DNA of 6,592 bases from an uncultured Gammaproteobacteria bacterium (lineage in GTDB: Bacteria; Pseudomonadota; Gammaproteobacteria; Pseudomonadales; Litorivicinaceae). Made by a program: the position numbers and the translations under genes. The notes beneath the pieces are model-generated. The model worked only from the letters and a program-made list of their open reading frames with translations, was not told the origin of the DNA and made no database searches. Positions 1 through 6,231 of this stretch are shown here, piece after piece; within the stretch, counting starts at the first letter, position 1, and the number at the start of each line of letters is the position of its first letter. Where the stretch lies: assembly GCA_913062835.1 (NCBI GenBank), contig CAJXXD010000051.1, positions 1 to 6,592 on the forward strand, given 5' to 3'.

Positions 1-663
1 CTCGTGTCTCGACTGTTGGTCCGCCGCGAAATGCCCGTCATTTTAGCGGTCTCTTTGGTCGTCAGTGCACTGGCGCTTCGCGGCGTCTTTGACCTTTGGG
101 CGGGCCTTGCTTTGCTGATTGCCCTGCCGATCCTGCTGTATCGCTTGATGAAAGACGAAGCATCGGTCAGCGACGAAGTAGAGATTCACGATTACAGTCT
201 GGGCATGGGGTTAGCACTGACTATTGGCGGTTTATTGGTGCTATTGGCCAGCTCGAACGCATTGGTGTGGGGCGCGACCGCCATTGCGCTTGAGCTAGGT
301 GTTTCGGAACTGGTCATTGGATTGACCATCGTGGCCATAGGGACCAGTCTGCCCGAACTGGCCTCCAGCGTTGCCTCCGCCTTAAAAGGAAAAACCGACA
401 TGGCCTTGGGCACGGTCATTGGGTCTAATCTATTTAATTTCCTAGGCGTCATCGGTATCGCCGCGGTCATACACCCCTTCGCTGTCGACCCAGAGGTGTA
501 CATTCGGGATTTGCCCTGGACCGTTGGACTGACCCTCCTCTTATGGCTCATCTCACGATTTGCGACCCAAGGGACCATCAGCCGCCGGTACGGATCCCTT
601 TTTCTTCTGCTCTACGTGGGCTATCTTGTCCACATCGCTGCAACGATCGTGCCCATTTCATGA
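1..663 (+). CDS. yrbG: Na+/Ca2+ exchanger-type membrane antiporter YrbG, C-terminal part (5' end outside window)
   Basis: This is the C-terminal two thirds of a CaCA-superfamily cation antiporter, an inner-membrane protein. The frame is open from the first base. The first residues (SRLLVRREMP) align with an internal part of E. coli YrbG (HSDVLRRELP), so the GTG at 4 is not a real start; roughly 100 residues are missing. Several hydrophobic membrane segments are visible. The second alpha-repeat, which forms half of the ion-binding site, is intact: GTSLPE is at 340-357 and GSNLFN at 421-438. The first alpha-repeat would lie off the window. Ion specificity cannot be read from this; E. coli YrbG is called a Na+/Ca2+ exchanger by homology. 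Its stop codon overlaps the kdsD start as ATGA (660-663), the same neighbour as in E. coli. Family assignment is secure; the physiological role is not. Confidence 0.93.
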   Translation, partial: LVSRLLVRREMPVILAVSLVVSALALRGVFDLWAGLALLIALPILLYRLMKDEASVSDEVEIHDYSLGMGLALTIGGLLVLLASSNALVWGATAIALELGVSELVIGLTIVAIGTSLPELASSVASALKGKTDMALGTVIGSNLFNFLGVIGIAAVIHPFAVDPEVYIRDLPWTVGLTLLLWLISRFATQGTISRRYGSLFLLLYVGYLVHIAATIVPIS

Positions 664-1619
664 ATTATCTCGATTCCGCGCGACGGACGCTTGCCTTAGA
701 GTCGGCGGCCGTGGCTAATTTGACCACCCAACTCGACGAATCTTTCGCCGCGGCCTGCGAGCTTTGCCTCAATTGCCGTGGACGGGTTGTGGTCACTGGC
801 ATGGGCAAATCCGGCCATATCGGACACAAAATCGCCGCCACACTTGCCTCGACCGGGACCCCATCATTTTTCATGCATCCGGCCGAAGCCTCTCACGGCG
901 ACCTCGGTATGCTCACTAAACAAGATGTGGTCCTCGCACTGTCCAACAGCGGCAGCACAGCAGAAATTCTGACCTTGCTGCCGTTAATCAAACGACTGGG
1001 AGTACCCCTGATCAGCCTGACCGGGGATCCGGCATCGCCACTGGCAGAGGCATCCGATGCGCACCTCTGCGTCGCTGTGACAGAAGAAGCCTGCCCCTTA
1101 AATCTCGCACCGACCGCCAGTACGACGGCGGCCCTAGCGATGGGCGATGCCTTGGCAATCTCGCTGCTCGAAGCCCGAGGTTTTTCACATGAAGATTTTG
1201 CATTCAGTCACCCCGGCGGTGCGCTCGGCCGCAAGCTGCTGCTCAAAGTCGATGACATCATGCACCGAGGGGATGCCATGCCGCGTGTTGAACGGAACGC
1301 GAGAATCTCTGATGCTCTTTTGGAAATGACCGCCAAACGATTGGGGTTTACTACCGTCTTGGACGAAGCCGGCCGCTTAGTGGGCGTATTCTCAGACGGG
1401 GACTTGCGTCGAGCACTCGAGCAGGGCCGAAGCCTGACCGACTGCCATATCGAACAACTAATGACCCAAGGGGGCACTACGCTTTCGGCCGGCGCCTTGG
1501 CCGCAGAAGCGGTGCGACTGATGCAAGAAAAACGCATCAACGCGATTGTCATCACAGACGAACACCTGCCGGTCGGGGTACTCAATATGCATGATTTGTT
1601 GCAGGCGGGCGTGGTATGA
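660..1619 (+). CDS. kdsD: D-arabinose 5-phosphate isomerase KdsD
   Basis: This cytoplasmic enzyme interconverts ribulose 5-phosphate and arabinose 5-phosphate, the first step of Kdo synthesis for LPS. It has 319 residues against 328 in E. coli. An N-terminal SIS (sugar isomerase) domain (about 35-185) carries TGMGKSG (46-52), SNSGST (95-100) and SHPGGALG (183-190). Two CBS domains follow (about 200-258 and 266-319). Lys50, Glu102, Glu143 and His184 match, with a constant offset of nine, the residues I recall as catalytic in E. coli KdsD (K59, E111, E152, H193). The start at 660 is chosen because it overlaps the yrbG stop as ATGA and gives the family N-terminus (MNYLDSARRTLALE). The frame is open upstream to an ATG at 543, but that extension lies inside yrbG and does not resemble KdsD. 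No clear Shine-Dalgarno sequence precedes it, which fits translational coupling. Confidence 0.97.
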   Translation: MNYLDSARRTLALESAAVANLTTQLDESFAAACELCLNCRGRVVVTGMGKSGHIGHKIAATLASTGTPSFFMHPAEASHGDLGMLTKQDVVLALSNSGSTAEILTLLPLIKRLGVPLISLTGDPASPLAEASDAHLCVAVTEEACPLNLAPTASTTAALAMGDALAISLLEARGFSHEDFAFSHPGGALGRKLLLKVDDIMHRGDAMPRVERNARISDALLEMTAKRLGFTTVLDEAGRLVGVFSDGDLRRALEQGRSLTDCHIEQLMTQGGTTLSAGALAAEAVRLMQEKRINAIVITDEHLPVGVLNMHDLLQAGVV

Positions 1620-2128
1620 GTGCACAAACCCTCAAGTTGATGGCCTTTGACGTCGATGGCGTATTCACCGACGGCACCCTGTATTACGGAGCCGACGGAG
1701 ACACCCTCAAAGCCTTTTCCATTCTCGATGGGTTGGGCTTAAAGCTTCTTCGTCACTTAGGGATCGAAGTGGCCATTATTACGGGCCGTCGATCCCCGAT
1801 GGTCGCCCATCGATTCACCGAACTCGGTGTCGATCACATTATCCAGGCGCGGGAAGACAAAGGGACCGCACTGCTTGAATTGGCCAACACATTGCACCTT
1901 GAGAAAAAAGACCTGGGGTACATGGGCGACGACTACCCAGATGTCAGCGCCGCCGACAAAGCCGGTTTTTTTGCGTCCGTACCCAATGCCCCCGTGGCCG
2001 TTCAAGATCGGGCCGCCTTTGTCACTCAAGTCAAAGGTGGGCATGGCGCGGTCCGCGAGGTATGCGAACATATCATCGTGGCGCGAGGCCTTGATCCATT
2101 GACGGTCTTTGAGGAGATGAGCGCGTGA
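1616..2128 (+). CDS. kdsC: 3-deoxy-D-manno-octulosonate 8-phosphate phosphatase KdsC
   Basis: KdsC is a HAD-superfamily phosphatase that removes phosphate from Kdo 8-phosphate to give Kdo, the sugar joining lipid A to the LPS core. The protein has 170 residues, compact like non-enteric KdsC (E. coli has 188). HAD motif I is FDVDGVFTDG (11-20), with nucleophile Asp12 and acid/base Asp14. Motif II is ITGRR (55-59), motif III is Lys82, and motif IV is GDDYPD (104-109), the Mg2+-binding acidic cluster. There is no large cap domain, typical of this tetrameric C0-type family. The C-terminal GGHGAVREVC (141-150) is the KdsC signature that closes over the neighbouring active site. The start overlaps the kdsD stop as ATGA (1616-1619), so the two Kdo enzymes are translated in tandem. 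Confidence 0.97.
   Translation: MSAQTLKLMAFDVDGVFTDGTLYYGADGDTLKAFSILDGLGLKLLRHLGIEVAIITGRRSPMVAHRFTELGVDHIIQAREDKGTALLELANTLHLEKKDLGYMGDDYPDVSAADKAGFFASVPNAPVAVQDRAAFVTQVKGGHGAVREVCEHIIVARGLDPLTVFEEMSA
2111..2116 (+). promoter_or_regulatory. Ribosome binding site of lptC, supporting a GTG start
   Basis: GAGGAG sits inside the 3' end of kdsC, eight bases before the GTG at 2125. It is one of the best Shine-Dalgarno matches in the window. It decides for the GTG start that overlaps the kdsC stop as GTGA. An ATG lies at 2117, but in another frame. Confidence 0.75.
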
Positions 2129-2706
2129 ATCGGACCGGTGTGCGCTGGCTGTTTGGCGCGCTCGCCATCGGATTGCTGGTTGCCAGTTTATCCGGACCCC
2201 GCTTCACCACAGCCGTGGATCCGGAATTGGCCCGCATCACAGACCTAAAACCTGAGGCCTTTATGGAAGGGGTACACCAGCGTCTTTATGATGAGGACGG
2301 ATACCTCGAAAGTACACGCGTAGCGGCCAGTCTTCTGGATTTTGGCGATCGCGCCGATGCCGAACTCGAGCAACCGAAACTTTGGTTAGAACGCCCTCCA
2401 GCCACTTGGTATCTTGAAGGGAACACGGGAACCTTATCTGGGGATCGAAATACAGTCCGGTTACACACCGATGTCCTCGCCATTCGCGAACAACCCGGGA
2501 GCGAACCCTGGACACTCAGTGGCGAGACCTTACTTTGGGATCAAACCACCGATCTGGTCACCTCGGATACAACCACTACGCTTGTTCAAGGCACCAGCGA
2601 AAGCATCGGTGACTCCTTAGTCATGAATTTACAAACCAGTGAATACACACTCGGTGACAACGTGAGGACACAATGGCAAAGAAAACCCTCTTCGCAGTCG
2701 CGCTGA
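2125..2706 (+). CDS. lptC: LPS export system protein LptC (bitopic inner-membrane anchor)
   Basis: LptC links the LptB2FG transporter in the inner membrane to periplasmic LptA and passes LPS along its beta-jellyroll groove. It has 193 residues, close to E. coli (191). One transmembrane helix near the N-terminus (about 8-24, RWLFGALAIGLLVASLSG) follows a short positive tail, giving an N-in topology with the rest periplasmic. The body is diverged, as usual for LptC, but the C-terminal part aligns well with E. coli: TSDTTTTLVQG then DNVRTQW (178-184) matches TSEDLVTLYG then EKVRTSY. Gly156 corresponds to E. coli Gly153, a site where mutation disturbs complex assembly. Translation starts at a GTG overlapping the kdsC stop (GTGA), with a good ribosome site eight bases upstream. 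The last 34 bases overlap lptA. Identification rests on these residues plus position between kdsC and lptA. Confidence 0.94.
   Translation: MNRTGVRWLFGALAIGLLVASLSGPRFTTAVDPELARITDLKPEAFMEGVHQRLYDEDGYLESTRVAASLLDFGDRADAELEQPKLWLERPPATWYLEGNTGTLSGDRNTVRLHTDVLAIREQPGSEPWTLSGETLLWDQTTDLVTSDTTTTLVQGTSESIGDSLVMNLQTSEYTLGDNVRTQWQRKPSSQSR
2664..2668 (+). promoter_or_regulatory. Ribosome binding site of lptA inside lptC
   Basis: GAGGA lies four bases before the lptA ATG at 2673, within the lptC coding region. It shows that lptA can load ribosomes on its own despite the 34-base overlap, and it supports this start. The signal peptide that follows confirms the start. Confidence 0.7.
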
Positions 2707-3164
2707 TACTGAGTGGCTCAGTGAGCGCACTGCCTGAAGACCGAGATCAGCCGATCGATATCCAAGCCGACCAAGCGGTCATGAATGAAACCGAGAATCG
2801 CGTGCGGTATGAAGGCGCGGTCGAGGTTCAACAAGGTACGTTTAAATTAACCGGCGATGTGGTCGACCTCACCACCAACGACAACAATGAAGTGGAAACC
2901 TTTCTGGCCGAGGGAGCGCCTGCACGCTTTGAAAATCAAAGACGACTGACAGACAAGGAGCCGGTTCGCGGCAAAGCGAACACCATTCGATATGCCTTTG
3001 ATACGGATCTTGTGGTCTTAAGCGGTGACGCCGAGGTGCGTTCAGAAGGCTCTTTATTCGCCGGTCCTGAGATTACCTATCACCTCGAGTCAGGCGAAGT
3101 AATTGCCTCAGGCAATCGAGCGGAACGCGTCAACATGACCATGCAGCCAAAAACCAATGACTGA
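2673..3164 (+). CDS. lptA: LPS transport periplasmic bridge protein LptA
   Basis: LptA forms the head-to-tail periplasmic bridge that carries LPS from LptC to the LptDE complex in the outer membrane. The protein has 163 residues with a Sec signal peptide at 1-19: positive MAKK, a hydrophobic stretch, and a likely cut after SVSA. The mature part is one OstA/LptA-type beta-jellyroll. It begins with the typical [10 protein letters not shown] (26-35), then [17 protein letters not shown] (46-62) and [19 protein letters not shown] (113-131), equivalent to E. coli QPIHIESDQ, FTGNVIVTQGTIKI and FVVLTGNAYL. It is shorter than E. coli LptA (185) because the Lys/Gln-rich C-terminal tail is almost absent; the fold should be complete. 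It overlaps lptC by 34 bases and lptB by 8. Confidence 0.96.
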   Translation: MAKKTLFAVALILSGSVSALPEDRDQPIDIQADQAVMNETENRVRYEGAVEVQQGTFKLTGDVVDLTTNDNNEVETFLAEGAPARFENQRRLTDKEPVRGKANTIRYAFDTDLVVLSGDAEVRSEGSLFAGPEITYHLESGEVIASGNRAERVNMTMQPKTND

Positions 3165-3894
3165 CCTTATCGCCCGACATCTTCAAAAAACCTACAAGGG
3201 ACGGACGGTTGTCTCCGATCTGTCATTGTCGGTGGGTGCCGGTGAAATCGTAGGACTTCTTGGACCCAATGGCGCTGGCAAAACCACCAGTTTCTACATG
3301 ATTGTGGGACTCGTTAAACAAGATGCCGGACAAATCTTAATTGGTGAAACAGACATCACAGAGTCTCCCATGCATGGGCGGGCTCAAGCGGGCCTTGGCT
3401 ACCTCCCTCAAGAGGCCAGTGTGTTTCGAAAGCTCACCGTGGCCGATAATTTGATGGCGATTTTGGAGCTGCGCGCTGATTTGAGTGGTGCAGAGCGGCT
3501 GGCCGAACGGGAACGTTTACTGGACGAATTCAATCTCGCACACCTCTCACAGACCCTGGGCATGGCCTTATCTGGGGGCGAAAGACGGCGCGTGGAAATT
3601 GCTCGAGCGCTCTGCTCAAACCCGAAATTCATGTTGCTCGATGAACCCTTCGCGGGGGTAGACCCGATCTCGGTCTCAGACATCCAGAGCATCATTCAGC
3701 ATCTCGCCTCTAAGGGCATCGGCGTTCTCATCACCGACCACAATGTGCGAGAAACCCTCGGCATTTGTCATCGCGGCTACATCGTGAATGCCGGTCGCGT
3801 CCTAGCCGAGGGCGCGCCCGCAAGTTTATTGGTACACCCCGAAGTTCGCGCCGTCTATCTGGGCGATCACTTCAGCATGACACTTCCGGAATGA
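3157..3894 (+). CDS. lptB: LPS export ABC transporter ATP-binding protein LptB
   Basis: LptB is the cytoplasmic ATPase of the LptB2FG transporter, which pulls LPS out of the inner membrane; LptF and LptG are encoded elsewhere. It has 245 residues (E. coli 241). All ABC motifs are present: Walker [10 protein letters not shown] (36-44), Q-loop Gln85 in YLPQE, signature LSGGE (138-142), Walker B FMLLDEP with catalytic Glu163, D-loop GVDP (167-170) and switch His195 in TDHNVRET. The [19 protein letters not shown] stretch and the very conserved [10 protein letters not shown] region separate LptB from the related branched-chain amino acid ATPases (LivF/LivG), as does the flanking lptA. The C-terminal tail ([14 protein letters not shown]) is slightly longer than in E. 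coli. The gene overlaps lptA by 8 bases and rpoN by ATGA. Confidence 0.98.
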   Translation: MTDLIARHLQKTYKGRTVVSDLSLSVGAGEIVGLLGPNGAGKTTSFYMIVGLVKQDAGQILIGETDITESPMHGRAQAGLGYLPQEASVFRKLTVADNLMAILELRADLSGAERLAERERLLDEFNLAHLSQTLGMALSGGERRRVEIARALCSNPKFMLLDEPFAGVDPISVSDIQSIIQHLASKGIGVLITDHNVRETLGICHRGYIVNAGRVLAEGAPASLLVHPEVRAVYLGDHFSMTLPE

Positions 3895-5315
3895 AACAAA
3901 GCCTTCAACTTCGGATCGGCCAAAGCCTAACCATGACGCCGCAATTGCAGCAGGCGATCAAGCTGTTGCAAATGTCGACCCTGGATCTTGAGCAAGAGAT
4001 CAATCGAGCCCTAGAAGAAAACCCGTTGCTTGAGCTCGAACAAGAACTTGATGAGCCCACCATCCCAACCGAGCAGACCAATGCCGACGAGAACATAGAT
4101 AGGCTGGAGGTGGCGGTCGAAACCGAATGGTCGGATACCGATTACTTTGACATCAATCGACCGGTCACTTCGCGCACGATGGGTGACGAGGATTCCGATC
4201 GTATCGAGAATCGAACCGCGATTGAGACCAGTTTAACTGAGCACTTACTGTGGCAATTGAACCTGCTACCGCTGACCGATCGAGATCAATGGATTGCGCG
4301 CGTGCTGGTGGACTCGATCAATGCGGACGGTTTTTTAGAGGCTGACCTCTCAGAGTTACAGAATGCGCTCATTGATGAGTTACCCGAGCTCGAAGTCGAC
4401 GAAATCGAGTGTGTTTTACATCGTATCCAACGACTCGATCCGATCGGTGTCGGCAGCCGTTCAGTCCAAGAATGCCTCTTGGTGCAATTACACAACCTCA
4501 AACAGCTCGGTGCCGACGTCAGCGTCGCCATCCAATTAGTCGAGCAACATCTGGATCTTCTGGGCAAGAGAGATAAAGCAGGTTTAAGACGGGCTTTGGG
4601 CTGTAATGACGCAACACTGGAGATGGCTATCACCGTGATTCGCTCCTTAGATCCAAAGCCCGGCAGTGCGATGACCGCCAGCCAAGCCGACTATGTCATC
4701 CCCGATTTGGTAGTCCGCCGCACCGATGCCGGTTGGTTGGTCGAATTAAATCCAGACGCCCTGCCACGAGTCGCAATTAATCACACTTACCAACAATTGA
4801 TTAAGAGCGGCGATAAAAGTGAAACCAATGAGTATTTAAAGAATCACTTGCAAGAAGCTCGCTGGTTTATCAAGAGCTTAAAAAGCCGGGCGGAAACGCT
4901 GTTGAAGGTCGGGAGTTGCATTGTGGAAGCACAAATTGACTTCTTCGAGCATGGACCCACCGCCATGAAACCGATGGTGTTGGCCGACATAGCCGAAAAA
5001 GTCGACATGCATGAGTCCACCATCAGTCGAGTCACCACCCAAAAATACATCCACACACCCCGTGGCACTCTAGAGCTAAAGTACTTTTTCTCAAGTCACG
5101 TCGGAACCGACGGCGGTGGCGAAGCCTCATCCACTGCCATCCGGGAGCACATCAAAGCCTTGGTCGCCACGGAAAACCCGAAAAAACCGCTATCGGACCA
5201 GAAACTCAGCGTGTTGCTGTCAGAGAAAGGATTTCAGGTGGCTAGGCGCACGGTCGCCAAATATCGAGAGATGCTCGGCATCGCAGGATCAAGCGAGCGA
5301 AAACAGGTCTTCTAA
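3891..5315 (+). CDS. rpoN: RNA polymerase sigma-54 factor RpoN
   Basis: Sigma-54 directs RNA polymerase to -24/-12 promoters and needs AAA+ activators such as NtrC. It has 474 residues (E. coli 477). Region I (1-45) is the Gln/Leu-rich activator-interacting segment ([21 protein letters not shown]). Region II (about 46-110) is an acidic linker rich in Asp and Glu. The core-binding domain covers about 111-300 ([16 protein letters not shown] at 181-196, SLDPKPG at 252-258). A helix-turn-helix (about 363-383, [19 protein letters not shown]) recognises -12. The RpoN box [10 protein letters not shown] (451-460) that binds -24 is complete. The start at 3891 overlaps the lptB stop as ATGA and gives the family N-terminus. 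The frame is open upstream to 3765, but those 42 residues are an lptB shadow. No strong ribosome site is visible, so translation is probably coupled to lptB. Confidence 0.98.
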   Translation: MKQSLQLRIGQSLTMTPQLQQAIKLLQMSTLDLEQEINRALEENPLLELEQELDEPTIPTEQTNADENIDRLEVAVETEWSDTDYFDINRPVTSRTMGDEDSDRIENRTAIETSLTEHLLWQLNLLPLTDRDQWIARVLVDSINADGFLEADLSELQNALIDELPELEVDEIECVLHRIQRLDPIGVGSRSVQECLLVQLHNLKQLGADVSVAIQLVEQHLDLLGKRDKAGLRRALGCNDATLEMAITVIRSLDPKPGSAMTASQADYVIPDLVVRRTDAGWLVELNPDALPRVAINHTYQQLIKSGDKSETNEYLKNHLQEARWFIKSLKSRAETLLKVGSCIVEAQIDFFEHGPTAMKPMVLADIAEKVDMHESTISRVTTQKYIHTPRGTLELKYFFSSHVGTDGGGEASSTAIREHIKALVATENPKKPLSDQKLSVLLSEKGFQVARRTVAKYREMLGIAGSSERKQVF

Positions 5316-5344
5316 GGGTTTTCTGCCCGGTCGAAAAAGCGCAT

Positions 5345-5374
5345 AGTGGAACTGGGGACGGAGTCCTAGTCACT
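5345..5374 (+). promoter_or_regulatory. Bulged hairpin in the hpf leader with GGA apical loop
   Basis: In the 79-base rpoN-hpf gap, AGTG (5345-5348) pairs with CACT (5371-5374), ACT (5351-5353) with AGT (5368-5370), and GGGAC (5355-5359) with GTCCT (5363-5367, one G-T pair). Bases 5349-5350 and 5354 are bulged. The apical triloop is GGA (5360-5362). No T-tract follows, so it is not an intrinsic terminator. TCCTA (5364-5368), buried in the 3' arm, is also complementary to TAGGA (5383-5387) in the hpf ribosome site, so two exclusive folds are possible. The pairing is read directly from the sequence; any regulatory role is inference. Confidence 0.45.
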
Positions 5375-5383
5375 TACCTACAT

Positions 5384-5390
5384 AGGAGAG
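5384..5390 (+). promoter_or_regulatory. Ribosome binding site of hpf
   Basis: AGGAGAG ends four bases before the hpf ATG at 5395 (six bases if only AGGAG is counted). It is the strongest Shine-Dalgarno sequence in the window. This fits an abundant protein translated independently of rpoN. Its GGA core can pair with TCCTA at 5364-5368, or with CCT at 5377-5379. Confidence 0.8.
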
Positions 5391-5394
5391 AGTC

Positions 5395-5694
5395 ATGCAA
5401 ATCAGCATCAGCGGTCACCAACTCGATGTCACCGACGCGCTTAAAGGCTATATCGAAGAAAAACTAGAACGTGTAGAGCGACATGCTGAGCACATCACCA
5501 AGGTCGAAATCACTCTGACCGTGGAGAAACAACGCCAGAAGGCTGAAGGCAATGTTCACGTGGCAGGTGCCGACATCCACGCATCCGCTGAACACGATGA
5601 CATGTACGCTGCCATTGACGCGCTGGCCGACAAATTGGACCGGCAATTGGTGAAACACCGAGAAAAAACCATCAGCCGGATGCACGGAAACTAA
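5395..5694 (+). CDS. hpf: Ribosome hibernation promoting factor HPF (short form)
   Basis: HPF binds the decoding region of the 30S subunit and, in gammaproteobacteria, works with RMF to pair 70S ribosomes into inactive 100S dimers in stationary phase or stress. It has 99 residues, the short form (E. coli 95), without the C-terminal dimerisation domain of long HPF; RMF should therefore be encoded elsewhere. The beta-alpha-beta-beta-beta-alpha fold reads as MQISISGHQLDVTDALKGYI (1-20), then the central strands. The diagnostic motif DIHASAEHDDMYAAIDALADKL (60-81) is nearly identical to E. coli EIHASAEGQDMYAAIDGLIDKL. The tail is basic (KHREKTISRMHGN). HPF rather than RaiA/YfiA is supported by length, by the lack of the longer RaiA tail, and by position between rpoN and ptsN. 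It has its own strong ribosome site and a structured leader. Confidence 0.97.
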   Translation: MQISISGHQLDVTDALKGYIEEKLERVERHAEHITKVEITLTVEKQRQKAEGNVHVAGADIHASAEHDDMYAAIDALADKLDRQLVKHREKTISRMHGN

Positions 5695-5709
5695 AACCGT
5701 CCTACACTA

Positions 5710-5735
5710 CGCGGCGGCGACAGGATGCCGCCGCG
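5710..5735 (+). promoter_or_regulatory. Perfect 9-bp GC-rich hairpin with GGA loop upstream of ptsN
   Basis: CGCGGCGGC (5710-5718) is the exact reverse complement of GCCGCCGCG (5727-5735), with the eight-base loop GACAGGAT between them. No T-run follows (the next bases are AAATT), so an intrinsic terminator is unlikely. The loop exposes GGA (5723-5725), the core recognised by CsrA/RsmA proteins in hairpin loops, here within AGGATG. The hairpin sits in the 66-base hpf-ptsN gap, 25 bases before the ptsN start. It could control ptsN translation, stabilise the hpf mRNA 3' end, or be a copy of a dispersed palindromic element. The stem is certain; its function is not. Confidence 0.6.
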
Positions 5736-5760
5736 AAATTCATCAACACGAATCAGAGTC

Positions 5761-6231
5761 ATGCAACTGACAGAGATCATTACCCCAGCCAGAGTGCTAG
5801 CCAACCTGGAAGGTGGCTCAAAAAAGCGCGTTTTGGAATTGACCGCTGAATTCATTGCGGACGAGAGCCAACTCGAATCGGAAGACGTATACCAAGGCCT
5901 GATCGACCGTGAGCGGCTTGGATCCACTGGCATTGGCTACGGCGTGGCAATACCCCATTGCCGATTGCCGAGTTTGTCCGAGAGTGAAGCCAAGGGGTAT
6001 CTCATCCAATTAAACCAAGGCATCGACTTCGACTCGATTGACGGTCAACCGGTCGAACTCTTGTTTGTGTTGCTGGTGCCTGAATCGACCAATCAACTGC
6101 ATCTAAATTTACTGGCCGGCCTTGCAGAATGCTTTGCCAAAGACCAGTTCCGTCATGATTTGCAAATGGCGACCAGTGCAGACGAACTCTACCAAGTCGC
6201 GCTGTCGGCTTTTACCACAGAGCCGTTGTAA
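5761..6231 (+). CDS. ptsN: Nitrogen-regulatory phosphotransferase protein EIIA-Ntr (PtsN)
   Basis: PtsN is the terminal phospho-acceptor of the PTS-Ntr chain (PtsP to NPr to PtsN). It does not transport sugar; in E. coli its unphosphorylated form acts on K+ systems (TrkA, KdpD) and other partners. It has 156 residues in a single PTS EIIA type-2 domain. The phosphorylated residue is His66 in GSTGIGYGVAIPHCRL (54-69), matching E. coli GSTGIGNGIAIPHGKL. Further family segments are FDSIDGQPVELLFVLLVP (90-107) and DELYQ (141-145). I prefer the ATG at 5761, which gives MQLTEIITPARVLANLEGGSKKR, like the short pseudomonad PtsN. An in-frame ATG at 5725 would add 12 unconserved residues and begins inside the hairpin loop. 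Only a weak ribosome site (AGAG, 5755-5758) is seen. The stop shares one base with rapZ. Confidence 0.95.
   Translation: MQLTEIITPARVLANLEGGSKKRVLELTAEFIADESQLESEDVYQGLIDRERLGSTGIGYGVAIPHCRLPSLSESEAKGYLIQLNQGIDFDSIDGQPVELLFVLLVPESTNQLHLNLLAGLAECFAKDQFRHDLQMATSADELYQVALSAFTTEPL

Noticed and set aside
409..426. Sigma-54-like GGGCACGGTCATTGG in yrbG, in view of the nearby rpoN gene
   Set aside because: The -12 element lacks TGC, and the bases encode the conserved GTVIGSN motif.
192..578. Antisense open frame opposite yrbG (128 codons)
   Set aside because: It is the complement of the conserved alpha-repeat coding region, with no independent coding evidence.
543..659. 39-codon upstream extension of the kdsD frame
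   Set aside because: It overlaps the 3' end of yrbG and has no similarity to KdsD. The ATG at 660 fits both family length and operon overlap.
1208..1627. Long antisense open frame opposite kdsD (139 codons)
   Set aside because: Its composition (Ser/Arg/Pro-rich) is that of a reverse-strand shadow, it has no ribosome site or recognisable domain, and the sense gene is certain.
3765..3890. 42-codon upstream extension of the rpoN frame
   Set aside because: It lies wholly inside lptB, is Arg/Ser-rich shadow sequence, and the ATG at 3891 gives the exact RpoN N-terminus with an ATGA overlap.
5316..5330. GGG/CCC mini-hairpin after rpoN as a terminator
   Set aside because: The stem is only three bases, with a seven-base loop and no T-run after it.
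5319..5347. Sigma-70-like promoter before hpf (TTTTCT, 17 bases, CATAGT)
   Set aside because: Both hexamers match the consensus poorly; there is not enough to support a call.
5725..5760. Alternative ptsN start at 5725 (12 extra residues)
   Set aside because: The start codon lies within the 5710-5735 hairpin, the extra residues (MPPRNSSTRIRV) are not family-like, and the AGG before it is too close to act as a ribosome site.
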